Shown piece by piece: positions 25,237-32,250 of a DNA stretch of 33,509 nucleotides; within the stretch, counting starts at the first letter, position 1, and every line of letters begins with the position of its first letter. The stretch spans positions 1 through 33,509 of the forward strand of contig USRP01000007.1 in assembly GCA_900557185.1 (NCBI GenBank). Direction: 5' to 3'. This DNA is from an uncultured Mycoplasmatota bacterium. GTDB taxonomy: Bacteria > Bacillota_I > Bacilli_A > RF39 > UBA660. The notes below the pieces were generated by a model. It worked only from the letters and a program-made list of their open reading frames with translations. It was not told the origin of the DNA and ran no database searches. A program made the position numbers and the translations under genes.

Positions 25237-25264
25237 TTGACACCTTTTTCTTTTTTTGTGTCAA
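25237..25264. repeat. Inverted repeat TTGACAC...GTGTCAA before uppP
   Basis: TTGACAC (25237-25243) is complementary to GTGTCAA (25258-25264) with a T-rich loop. The stem could act as a terminator for the previous gene or as part of a regulatory site for uppP. No T-run follows it, so termination is doubtful. Confidence 0.4.
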
Positions 25265-25291
25265 TATAGGAAACAGATTTGAATAGAATAT

Positions 25292-25300
25292 GGTATAATG
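25292..25300 (+). promoter_or_regulatory. Extended -10 promoter of uppP
   Basis: TGG-TATAAT precedes the gene by about 35 bases, and AGAGGAGATGG is the ribosome-binding site. Confidence 0.55.
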
Positions 25301-25331
25301 TATTCGTTTACGACTTAGAGGAGATGGTATT

Positions 25332-26144
25332 ATGTTATATTTACAAGTCATTATTTTAGGAATTATACAAGGAATTGCAGAATTTTTGCCAATTTCTTCT
25401 AGTGCTCATTTAATTATATTCCGTGATATTTTTGGGATTGGTAGTTCTATGGGAGCAGATATTACAATGGCCTTTGATATTGCGCTTCATTTCGGAACGT
25501 TACTAGCAATTGGTTTATTCTTTTTTAAAGACTTCATCAACATTTTAGTGAATGGATTTACGAAACCGAAAAGTAAAGATGGAAAATTGATGTGGTTTAT
25601 TTTACTTGCATGTATTCCAGCTGCTATTTTTGGTGTATTGTTTGAAGAGACAATTGAAAATGCATTGCGTGGTAATTTTGTATTGATCGCACTTGCCCTT
25701 ATTTTTATGGGAATTGTCATTTATTTATGCGACCATTACTTCAAACAGAAAAAAGGATTTGCTGAGATGACATGGCTAGATGCCTTAGTCATTGGATGTG
25801 CGCAAGTATTTGCCTTAATTCCAGGATTCTCTCGTAGTGGAACGACAATTGCTGCTGCTCGTGCAAGAGGAATGAATCGTGAAGAAGCAGCTAAGTTTTC
25901 ATTCTATTTATCAGCACCAGTTGTAGCCGGTGCAGTATTGCTGACATTTTTGAAAGATTCTACTATAGCCTTAATCCAAGCAAATATCGGTATCTTTGCT
26001 CTTGGTATTTTAATTTCATTCTTAGCAGGATTAATCTGTATTAAATTCTTATTGAAATACTTAAAATCACATGACTTTAAAGTATTTATGTGGTATCGTA
26101 TCGCTCTAGGTGTGATTGTCTTACTTTGTTTATTAGTAATGTAA
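25332..26144 (+). CDS. uppP: Undecaprenyl-diphosphatase
   Basis: A 270-residue, highly hydrophobic protein of UppP/BacA length. It carries both family signatures: GIAEFLPISSSAH (Glu17 to His26) near the N-terminus and PGFSRSGTT (Arg168) in the second half. It dephosphorylates undecaprenyl-PP to the monophosphate lipid carrier in the membrane for peptidoglycan and other envelope polymers, and confers bacitracin tolerance. It is transcribed from its own promoter and followed by a terminator. Confidence 0.97.
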   Translation: MLYLQVIILGIIQGIAEFLPISSSAHLIIFRDIFGIGSSMGADITMAFDIALHFGTLLAIGLFFFKDFINILVNGFTKPKSKDGKLMWFILLACIPAAIFGVLFEETIENALRGNFVLIALALIFMGIVIYLCDHYFKQKKGFAEMTWLDALVIGCAQVFALIPGFSRSGTTIAAARARGMNREEAAKFSFYLSAPVVAGAVLLTFLKDSTIALIQANIGIFALGILISFLAGLICIKFLLKYLKSHDFKVFMWYRIALGVIVLLCLLVM

Positions 26145-26174
26145 AACATGAAATTTTCATGTTTTATTTTTTTG
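26143..26174 (+). terminator. Intrinsic terminator after uppP
   Basis: AAAACATGAAA pairs with TTTTCATGTTTT, then T-run. Confidence 0.85.
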
Positions 26175-26216
26175 TATTTCCATAGTATAATAAAAGAAGG
26201 ATAGGAGTGTAAAACA

Positions 26217-26798
26217 ATGCAAAGAATCAGTAAAATGAAAAGATATTTAAATGTAAATTTTGACTCAAAATTATATATGAATCAGCACTATATTAAAGAT
26301 GAAAAAGCAGTGATTCCAATTCATATCAATAAAAAAGAAGAAATCTATTCTTCTTTCGATCGTAAACACCATGTTCTAAATCCAGAATTCATCTCCTACA
26401 TTCAACAAATTGCCTATTATATTCCATATGAATATTCTATTGTATTAGAATTCGATGGTATCTCATTTACCAAAGAAGAAAAAGAGGAACTGGTTGAAAA
26501 TATCTCTAATCAATTCGGTTTAATTACACACGATATGGAAGTAGAATTACAATATAATTCATGGAAAGCACTGAAACTATTTGTAGTTGGATCAATTATT
26601 TTGGCATGTTCTTTTTTGATTCGAAACATGAATCATACGGAATATATAAGCGAAATTTTATCAATTATTGGAACGTTTTCTATTTGGGAATTTGTAAATA
26701 CAATTTGGTTTGAACGAAAAACGAAAAAGGTTGATAAAATAAATGCAGGACAGCTTTCTACTTGTACAGTATCTTTTTTAGAAAAAGATATGTTGTAA
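26217..26798 (+). CDS. Conserved hypothetical protein with two membrane helices
   Basis: A 193-residue protein starting at ATG 26217 (ATAGGAGTG upstream). Its first ~120 residues are soluble and charged (VIPIHINKKEEIYSSFDRKH, LEFDGISFTKEEKEELVENI). Two membrane helices follow at about 122-138 and 145-165, with the basic motif WFERKTKKVDK after the second. I do not recognise a family; the layout fits a cytoplasmic sensing or adaptor domain attached to the membrane. It is transcribed alone, convergent with the ArsR gene. Confidence 0.75.
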   Translation: MQRISKMKRYLNVNFDSKLYMNQHYIKDEKAVIPIHINKKEEIYSSFDRKHHVLNPEFISYIQQIAYYIPYEYSIVLEFDGISFTKEEKEELVENISNQFGLITHDMEVELQYNSWKALKLFVVGSIILACSFLIRNMNHTEYISEILSIIGTFSIWEFVNTIWFERKTKKVDKINAGQLSTCTVSFLEKDML

Positions 26799-26830
26799 AG
26801 ATATTGCAGTTAGTAGGTAAGGAATCAATA

Positions 26831-26866
26831 AAAAAACGTGAAATCGCATGGATTCCACGTTTTTCG
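26831..26866. terminator. Bidirectional terminator between convergent genes
   Basis: AAAACGTG (26833-26840) pairs with CACGTTTT (26856-26863), with AATC/GATT pairing further in. It has T-runs on both strands, so it can serve the gene at 26217 and the ArsR gene. Confidence 0.8.
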
Positions 26867-26884
26867 GTATAATACAAGTGATGA

Positions 26885-27226
26885 TTATTTTTCTTCAATA
26901 TGTTCAAGAGATACAGATAGTAATTTATTAATATGATCATCATCTAGTGCATAGTAAATACTTTTCCCATCTCTTCTTAATTTTACGAGTTTTGCTGTCT
27001 TTAATGATTTTAATTGATGAGAGACAGCAGATACAGTCATATTTAATAAATAGGCGATGTCACTGACACAGAGTTCTGCATGCTCTAAAGCCATTAATAT
27101 TTGTAATCTTGTACTATCTCCTAAAATTTTAAAAAAATCAGATAAATCTATAATCGTATTATAATCTGGAATTGCCTGTTGCACTTTTTTAACATTTTCA
27201 ATGTGGTGCGGTGTAATTTCGTTCAT
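26885..27226 (-). CDS. ArsR/SmtB-family metal-sensing repressor
   Basis: A 113-residue winged-helix repressor starting at ATG 27226, with GAGGTGAG upstream. ELCVSDIA at the start of the recognition region resembles the alpha3N part of CadC/SmtB, but only one Cys is present. The alpha5 site is complete: Asp96-x-His98-x10-His109-x2-Glu112. That pattern binds Zn(II), Co(II) or Cd(II) in CzrA/ZiaR-type sensors. It is divergent from an HMA protein and a Zn/Cd ATPase, and palindromes in the shared promoter fit its binding. It probably derepresses the efflux genes under zinc or cadmium excess. Confidence 0.92.
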   Translation of the reverse strand: MNEITPHHIENVKKVQQAIPDYNTIIDLSDFFKILGDSTRLQILMALEHAELCVSDIAYLLNMTVSAVSHQLKSLKTAKLVKLRRDGKSIYYALDDDHINKLLSVSLEHIEEK

Positions 27227-27246
27227 TTTCTCACCTCGATACATAT

Positions 27247-27351
27247 ATTATAATTGAATTGTTGAACAAATGTCAAACAATGAAGAAACGCTATTGACAT
27301 TTGAATAATTATTCAATTATAATGGAAATAGATAGTTGAATCATCATTCAA
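27247..27351. promoter_or_regulatory. Divergent ArsR / metal-ATPase promoter region with operators
   Basis: On the plus strand TTGACA (27294-27299) and TATAAT (27318-27323) are 18 bases apart. On the minus strand TTGACA (27271-27276) and TATAAT (27247-27252) face the repressor gene, also with an 18-base spacer. A perfect 16-bp palindrome TTGAATAATTATTCAA (27301-27316) lies between the plus-strand -35 and -10. An imperfect copy TTGAATCATCATTCAA lies at 27336-27351, after the -10. These match the AT-rich TGAA/TTCA halves of SmtB/CzrA-type operators. Confidence 0.8.
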
Positions 27352-27367
27352 ATGAAAGGAGAAATTT

Positions 27368-27589
27368 ATGAAAAAGCGATATATGATAAAAAATTTAGAC
27401 TGTGCGGTATGTGCCACAAAGCTTGAAAAAGCGATTCAAAAAATAGATGGTGTGAATGAAGTTTCAATCAGTTTTCTTAGTGAAAAAATGAAATTGGTAA
27501 TAGATGAGACAAGAGAAGATACAATCATGAATGAGATCAATGATGTCATTCATAGATTAGAACCAGAAGTTGAAATTATTGAAAAATAG
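27368..27589 (+). CDS. Heavy-metal-associated (HMA) domain protein, metal chaperone
   Basis: A 73-residue single HMA domain. The metal-binding loop is DCAVCA, a CxxC, within the usual beta-alpha-beta-beta-alpha-beta order. AAAGGAG is the ribosome-binding site. It is 8 bases before the Zn/Cd ATPase, which lacks its own N-terminal HMA, so the metal-binding domain of that pump is encoded as a separate protein. Small HMA proteins deliver or buffer metal for P1B pumps. Confidence 0.92.
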   Translation: MKKRYMIKNLDCAVCATKLEKAIQKIDGVNEVSISFLSEKMKLVIDETREDTIMNEINDVIHRLEPEVEIIEK

Positions 27590-27597
27590 GTGAGAAT

Positions 27598-29451
27598 ATG
27601 GATCAAAAATTAAAAATAAAACTTTATCGAATTATTTTATCAGTTATATTATTCGTGGGAGCAATTTGTCTTCCAGTGAATCCATCGTTTTCTTTTATCC
27701 TTTATTTTTCTGCTTATTTGATTGTTGGTTATGATGTACTTTATAAGGCAGTAAACCATATTTTATCTGGCCAATTATTTGATGAGAACTTTTTAATGAG
27801 CCTCGCTACTGTAGGTGCTATTTTTCTAGGGGAATATTTAGAGAGTGTTATGGTAATGCTTTTATATCAAGTAGGAGAGTTATTTCAATCTTATGCAGTC
27901 GGAAAAAGCCGTACTTCTATTTCTAGTTTAATGGATATTCGACCAGATTATGCGAACATGGAAAAGGATGGAAAATTAACAAAAGTGGATCCTGACGATG
28001 TGAAAGTTGGAGATATTATCGTGGTAAAACCCGGAGAAAAAGTTCCATTAGACGGTATTGTACAAGAAGGAGAAAGTTATTTGGATGCCTCTCGATTGAC
28101 AGGTGAATCTGTTCCAATACATGTGAGAGTTAAGGATACTGTTTTAAGTGGTAGTGTAAATCAAAATGGATTATTAAAAATAGAGGTTACGAAAGAGTTT
28201 GATGAGTCGACTGCTTCTAAAATATTAGATTTAGTAGAAAATGCAAGTAGTAGAAAGGCAAAAGCAGAGAATTTTATTACCAAGTTTTCTCATTACTATA
28301 CTCCAATTGTTGTCATTGGAGCCTTATTACTAGCTATCTTACCACCTTTACTATTCCCTCATTTAACATTTAAAGCATGTTTATCGAGAGCTTTTACTTT
28401 CCTTGTGATTTCTTGTCCATGTGCTCTTGTGATATCTGTCCCTCTAGGTTTTTTTGGAGGATTAGGAGGGGCTTCTAGACGTGGAATTTTATTAAAGGGA
28501 AGTAATTACTTAGAAACACTTTCTCGTTTAAAGACAATTGTTTTTGATAAGACGGGAACGCTTACCAAGGGAACGTTTCAAGTTACGAAGGTTATTGCCA
28601 ACCACATTTCCGATGATGAATTGTTGAAATATGCGGCTCAGTCAGAACTTTATTCCAACCATCCGATTGCAATTTCTATTAAAGAAAAATATCCTCATGT
28701 GATTGTCCAAAAAGATGTGAAACAAATCGAAGAAGTATCTGGAAAAGGGGTACATGTTCAAGTTTTGGGTGAAGATGTGTATGCTGGAAATCATCAGTAT
28801 ATGCAAGATTTACAAATCACTGTTCCAGAGGTATATGAAGGAACTGTTGTTTATATTGCAAAAGAGAGAAGTTATTTGGGATATGTTGTGATTTCTGATG
28901 AAATCAAAGAAAATGCGAAAGAATCATTAGAAAATTTAAAACAACAACAGATTCATAAAATGGTCATGTTAACTGGTGATTCTAAAGAATCTGCAAAGAG
29001 TATTGCTGAAAAACTACCAATTGATTCTTATTATGCTTCTTTGCTTCCACAAGATAAATTGGAACGTGTTGAAGTACTGATGAAAGAAAGTGACACCGGT
29101 CCATTATCATTCGTAGGCGATGGAATGAATGATGCTCCTGTATTAGTGCGTGCAGATATTGGAATTGCTATGGGTGGTCTTGGTAGTGATGCAGCGATTG
29201 AAGCAGCCGATGTTGTGATTATGGATGATGATTTAAGTAAAATTGGAGAAGCGATTGGTATTGCTAAAAGAACGATTCGCATAGTAAAGCAAAACATTGT
29301 CTTTGCTATCGGTATTAAAATATTCTTTCTCGTGCTAGGGGCTTTTGGTTTCGCCAATATGTTAGAAGCTGTATTTGCAGATGTTGGTGTATCAGTGTTA
29401 GCTATTTTAAATTCTATGAGAACATTAAATGTAAATCATAAAAGAAAATGA
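27598..29451 (+). CDS. Zn/Cd/Pb-transporting P1B-type ATPase
   Basis: A 617-residue P-type ATPase without HMA domains. It has CPC (273-275) followed by ALVISVPLGFFGGLGGASRRG, DKTGT (Asp317), SNHPIA, GDGMNDAP, and a late ADVGVSVLAI helix whose acidic residue is typical of Zn/Cd-type (1B-2) pumps (ZntA/CadA). It exports divalent soft metals. It is in an operon with the HMA protein and under the ArsR repressor. GGTGAG is the RBS. The copper pump at 6943 is a separate, 1B-1 type. Confidence 0.93.
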   Translation: MDQKLKIKLYRIILSVILFVGAICLPVNPSFSFILYFSAYLIVGYDVLYKAVNHILSGQLFDENFLMSLATVGAIFLGEYLESVMVMLLYQVGELFQSYAVGKSRTSISSLMDIRPDYANMEKDGKLTKVDPDDVKVGDIIVVKPGEKVPLDGIVQEGESYLDASRLTGESVPIHVRVKDTVLSGSVNQNGLLKIEVTKEFDESTASKILDLVENASSRKAKAENFITKFSHYYTPIVVIGALLLAILPPLLFPHLTFKACLSRAFTFLVISCPCALVISVPLGFFGGLGGASRRGILLKGSNYLETLSRLKTIVFDKTGTLTKGTFQVTKVIANHISDDELLKYAAQSELYSNHPIAISIKEKYPHVIVQKDVKQIEEVSGKGVHVQVLGEDVYAGNHQYMQDLQITVPEVYEGTVVYIAKERSYLGYVVISDEIKENAKESLENLKQQQIHKMVMLTGDSKESAKSIAEKLPIDSYYASLLPQDKLERVEVLMKESDTGPLSFVGDGMNDAPVLVRADIGIAMGGLGSDAAIEAADVVIMDDDLSKIGEAIGIAKRTIRIVKQNIVFAIGIKIFFLVLGAFGFANMLEAVFADVGVSVLAILNSMRTLNVNHKRK

Positions 29452-29477
29452 ATGGATGATATCATTTTCTTTTTTTA
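29443..29477 (+). terminator. Intrinsic terminator after the Zn/Cd ATPase
   Basis: AGAAAATGA (29443-29451) pairs with TCATTTTCT (29462-29470), then seven Ts. The stop codon lies in the stem. Confidence 0.8.
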
Positions 29478-29517
29478 CTCTTTTTGTGATATAATCATAT
29501 CGTTTGGAGTGGATGAT

Positions 29518-30339
29518 ATGAATCGAAAAGAACAAATTGAACACAGTATTATTACAAAATATCGTAAGAAGATATGGAGCCCATTTATGAAGGCAATTCG
29601 TGACTTTGAACTAGTAAAAGAAGGAGATAAGATTGCCGTTTGTATCAGTGGTGGAAAGGATTCTATGTTACTTGCGAAATGTTTAGAAGAATTACAAAAA
29701 CATGGAAAAGTACCATTTGAATTAGTTTATCTTGTCATGGATCCAGGATATCAAGAAAAGAACTTAAATCAAATTAAACAGAACTTAGAAATACTGGGAA
29801 TACCGGCTATTATTTTTCAAAATAATATCTTTCAAGTAGCAGATTCTTCTAGTCAAAGACGAAATGATAATCCATGTTATTTATGTGCTAGAATGAGAAG
29901 AGGAGCACTTTATGACAAAGCACAATCACTTGGTTGTAATAAAATTGCTTTAGGTCATCACATGAATGATGTAATCGAAACAGTATTATTAAACTTAATA
30001 TGGAATGGACAAATCTCTAGCATGATGCCAAAGTTACATAGCGATCATTTTGAAGGAATGGAATTAATTCGTCCACTTTACTATGTCAAAGAAAATTACA
30101 TTAAATCATGGGCTCGTAATAACGACTTAACATTTATCGACTGTGCTTGTTCTGTTACCAAAAAAGGGGACGGTAAGCGTGTTGTTGTAAAACAATTGGT
30201 CGACGATTTATGTGAGATACATGAAGATGCTGATTTAAACCTTCTAACAGCTACTAAAAATGTAAATCTAAACACATTACTTGGATATAAAAAAGATAAT
30301 CAAACACATTCATTCATGGATGAATATGACAAAAAATAA
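29518..30339 (+). CDS. TtcA-like PP-loop ATPase
   Basis: A 273-residue PP-loop protein. I take ATG 29518 (GGAG a few bases upstream; -10 GATATAAT before it). The PP-loop SGGKDS is at 44-49, a NPCYLC pair (Cys120, Cys123) and DCACS (Cys209, Cys211) resemble the cysteines of TtcA, and GHHMNDVIET follows the loop. TtcA-like enzymes bind an Fe-S cluster and ATP and thiolate tRNA. Whether this one makes 2-thiocytidine or another thiolated base cannot be decided. It is single, between the metal operon and a structured RNA. Confidence 0.88.
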   Translation: MNRKEQIEHSIITKYRKKIWSPFMKAIRDFELVKEGDKIAVCISGGKDSMLLAKCLEELQKHGKVPFELVYLVMDPGYQEKNLNQIKQNLEILGIPAIIFQNNIFQVADSSSQRRNDNPCYLCARMRRGALYDKAQSLGCNKIALGHHMNDVIETVLLNLIWNGQISSMMPKLHSDHFEGMELIRPLYYVKENYIKSWARNNDLTFIDCACSVTKKGDGKRVVVKQLVDDLCEIHEDADLNLLTATKNVNLNTLLGYKKDNQTHSFMDEYDKK

Positions 30340-30405
30340 CAATTATGTGAAAGCATGTGAAATCAATAAATCATATAGGAATGACTTTAAAAAAATCAGA
30401 AAGTA

Positions 30406-30414
30406 TGATATAAT
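30406..30414 (+). promoter_or_regulatory. Extended -10 promoter of the structured RNA
   Basis: TGA-TATAAT (30406-30414) starts transcription about seven bases later, at 30421, which is the first base of the closing stem of the RNA. Confidence 0.7.
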
Positions 30415-30420
30415 GTAATT

Positions 30421-30594
30421 GTCTAAAGGATAAGGACCAATTTTAGAAAAACCTACTAAAGTAATGATTGGGAATCTAATTGATAAATGGTGTTGAATAC
30501 TTAAATTTTATTTAAGGATCCTAAAATTTATCATGTGATGCCCACCTGGGAGATCAGGTTTTTGATCATTAGAGGTTCCCTTTGGACTTTTTTT
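30421..30594 (+). ncRNA. Structured small RNA, 6S-like candidate
   Basis: A ~170-nt transcript with a precise promoter and an intrinsic T-run end. The 5' GTCTAAAGG (30421-30429) pairs with CCTTTGGAC (30579-30587), followed by seven Ts. Inside are AAAAACCT (30447-30454) with AGGTTTTT (30556-30563), TGATAAAT (30481-30488) with ATTTATCA (30526-30533), and a CTTAAA/TTTAAG hairpin (30500-30516). A long rod closed at the ends with internal bubbles is the overall shape of 6S RNA, which binds the RNA polymerase holoenzyme. It does not look like tmRNA, RNase P or SRP RNA. 6S is my best guess, not a recognised match. Confidence 0.6.
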
Positions 30595-30617
30595 ATAATA
30601 TTGATAGGAGGCTTTTT

Positions 30618-30980
30618 TTGAGTACGAAATTATGTAAAAATTGTGCTTCTAAAATCCCTATGTATGCACATATTTGTCCATATTGTGGTGAAAAAATAAA
30701 TCAGACAAATAAAATTGTCGAAGAAGTAAAAGAAACAGAAGAAGAAACACATGATTGGCGAGAAAGTATTTTTGGATTTCAAAAAAGAGGACCTTTTTAT
30801 AAATGGATTACCTTATTGCTTGCTATTTTCTTGGGATGGTTAGGAATTCATAAATTTTATGAAAGAAAATTTTATATGGGGCTTTTATATATGGTAACAG
30901 GTGGTTTTTGTGGAGTTGGTGTCATATTAGACATTATTACTTTACTGGGAAAACCAAAAGTATACTATAATTATTTTTAG
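30618..30980 (+). CDS. Zinc-ribbon and TM2-domain membrane protein
   Basis: A 120-residue protein starting at TTG 30618: AGGAGG at 30606-30611 is six bases upstream, and no ATG fits. The N-terminus has a zinc ribbon (CKNC...CPYC). A charged linker follows, then a TM2 domain with two membrane helices (IFLGWLGIHKFYERKFYMGL, ending VGVILDIITLLG). TM2 proteins are widespread but functionally unclear. Its promoter probably lies within or before the structured RNA; the RNA terminator is 24 bases upstream of the start. Confidence 0.85.
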   Translation: MSTKLCKNCASKIPMYAHICPYCGEKINQTNKIVEEVKETEEETHDWRESIFGFQKRGPFYKWITLLLAIFLGWLGIHKFYERKFYMGLLYMVTGGFCGVGVILDIITLLGKPKVYYNYF

Positions 30981-31001
30981 AACAGAAACTGTTCTTTTTT
31001 T
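30979..31001 (+). terminator. Intrinsic terminator after the TM2 protein
   Basis: AGAACAG (30979-30985) pairs with CTGTTCT (30989-30995), then Ts. The stop codon TAG is in the stem. Confidence 0.85.
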
Positions 31002-31102
31002 ATGGCAATGGTGTCAACTTATATTACAGTTTTTTAGAAAACTATAGGTAGTATATTTAAATTATGATATACTAAAAAAAATAGATAGTATGGTGAACAG
31101 AA

Positions 31103-31942
31103 ATGGAATATAACTATGTGATTAATCAGGATATCGATGGAACAGATGTTACATTAAGAAAATTACAATTGGTTTTATTATCAATGTTAAAAGATGTAGA
31201 TAAGATATGTAAAAAACATGATATTCATTATCTTTTGTTCTCTGGGAGTGTATTAGGGGCAGTTCGTCATCAAGGGTTTATTCCGTGGGATGATGATTTA
31301 GATATAGCAATTCATCGTGATCAATATCCTCAATTATTAAAAGCATTACAGGAAGATTTACCGGAACAATATGTAGTTCAATGCTTTGATTTAGATGAAC
31401 GTTATTTAGTACCATTTCCAGCAATGAAAATTAGATTAAAAAATACATTTGTAGAAGAAGAAAATATTCTTCTAAAAAATAAATGTACTGATTGTGATGG
31501 AGTATTTATAGATGTATTTCTTTTAAACTATGTATCAGAAGATAAGAAAATGGATTATCATTGGCGTTTAAAAAATACTGGTTTAGCCACAGTCATTACA
31601 ACATTAGAAAATATGAATCGTAATCCTATCTCACTAAAGAAACAATTCCTTCAAAATGCGATTGATTACGGAAATCAAAATAGAGATAGTAAACTGATTG
31701 GTGATGAGATTACGTGGATATATAATTCTCCGAGAAAACCATATATTTATCGCTATGATGATATATTTCCTACAAAGCTGTATCCATTTGAAGATGGAAT
31801 GTTTCCCGTTCCAAATAATCCTGATGCATTTTTAAAAGCTCACTATGGAGACAGTTATATGGAATATCCACCAGAGGATAAAAGAGCACCAAAACATATG
31901 AAATATGTTAGTTTATTATCTGATCATAAGGTTCAAAAATAA
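31103..31942 (+). CDS. LicD-family phosphocholine/phosphotransferase-like protein
   Basis: A 279-residue protein with the LicD pattern: LLFSGSVLGAVRHQGFIPWD followed by DDLDI (acidic cluster, Asp63 to Asp67), an N-terminal DGTDVTLRKLQ segment, and a C-terminal YGDSYMEYPPEDKR region. LicD enzymes transfer phosphocholine or a similar group onto cell-surface glycans; the family is a nucleotidyltransferase-fold group. The substrate is unknown. The gene has a -10 GATATACT and its own start; the next element downstream is a short leader RNA and a surface protein. Confidence 0.9.
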   Translation: MEYNYVINQDIDGTDVTLRKLQLVLLSMLKDVDKICKKHDIHYLLFSGSVLGAVRHQGFIPWDDDLDIAIHRDQYPQLLKALQEDLPEQYVVQCFDLDERYLVPFPAMKIRLKNTFVEEENILLKNKCTDCDGVFIDVFLLNYVSEDKKMDYHWRLKNTGLATVITTLENMNRNPISLKKQFLQNAIDYGNQNRDSKLIGDEITWIYNSPRKPYIYRYDDIFPTKLYPFEDGMFPVPNNPDAFLKAHYGDSYMEYPPEDKRAPKHMKYVSLLSDHKVQK

Positions 31943-31964
31943 ACTTTTCATTACGAATAAAATG

Positions 31965-31973
31965 TGTTAAAAT
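31965..31973 (+). promoter_or_regulatory. Probable promoter of the leader RNA
   Basis: TGT-TAAAAT (31965-31973) is an extended -10-like element after licD. Transcription would start near 31980, before an AGGTGA and an 18-codon frame. Confidence 0.45.
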
Positions 31974-32001
31974 GTAAACAGTAGGAGACTAGGTGATAGA
32001 T

Positions 32002-32058
32002 ATGAGAAATAAAGCTTGTGTTAACCAAAAGCTACCATGGGGGGGGGCATTTAAGTAA
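32002..32058 (+). CDS. 18-residue small ORF containing a nine-G run
   Basis: ATG 32002 is preceded by AGGTGA (31991-31996) and encodes MRNKACVNQKLPWGGAFK, then TAA. Codons 13-16 read through nine consecutive Gs (32039-32047). With one G fewer, the frame would run on ~20 codons longer; with one G more it stops at about the same place. The short coding length and a terminator ~60 bases on suggest a leader peptide or an sRNA with a chance frame. I do not recognise it. Confidence 0.4.
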   Translation: MRNKACVNQKLPWGGAFK

Positions 32059-32078
32059 TTATACCCTATATTTCTCAT
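32002..32078 (+). repeat. Inverted repeat enclosing the G-run
   Basis: ATGAGAAATA (32002-32011) is complementary to TATTTCTCAT (32069-32078). In RNA the pairing would hide the start codon of the 18-residue frame and place the G-run in the loop region. Confidence 0.55.
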
Positions 32079-32114
32079 GCTGTTTTAACGATTTAATTTA
32101 TTTTAAAATATTTA

Positions 32115-32150
32115 AAAAGTTGTTTTCATAGTGGAAGCAACTTTTTTGTG
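32115..32150 (+). terminator. Intrinsic terminator of the leader or sRNA
   Basis: AAAAAGTTG with following TTTC pairs with GGAAGCAACTTTTT (one G-T pair), then Ts. Everything between the promoter at 31965 and here is therefore probably a ~160-nt RNA, ending ~100 bases before the surface-protein gene. Confidence 0.7.
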
Positions 32151-32250
32151 CTTAGCAAATAAAGTAAAAATATGTAGTGTAAAACACCTGGGAAACATAT
32201 ATAAATCAACGAATAATTGTGATAAGATGAAGGAAAGGTAAGGAGTAGTA

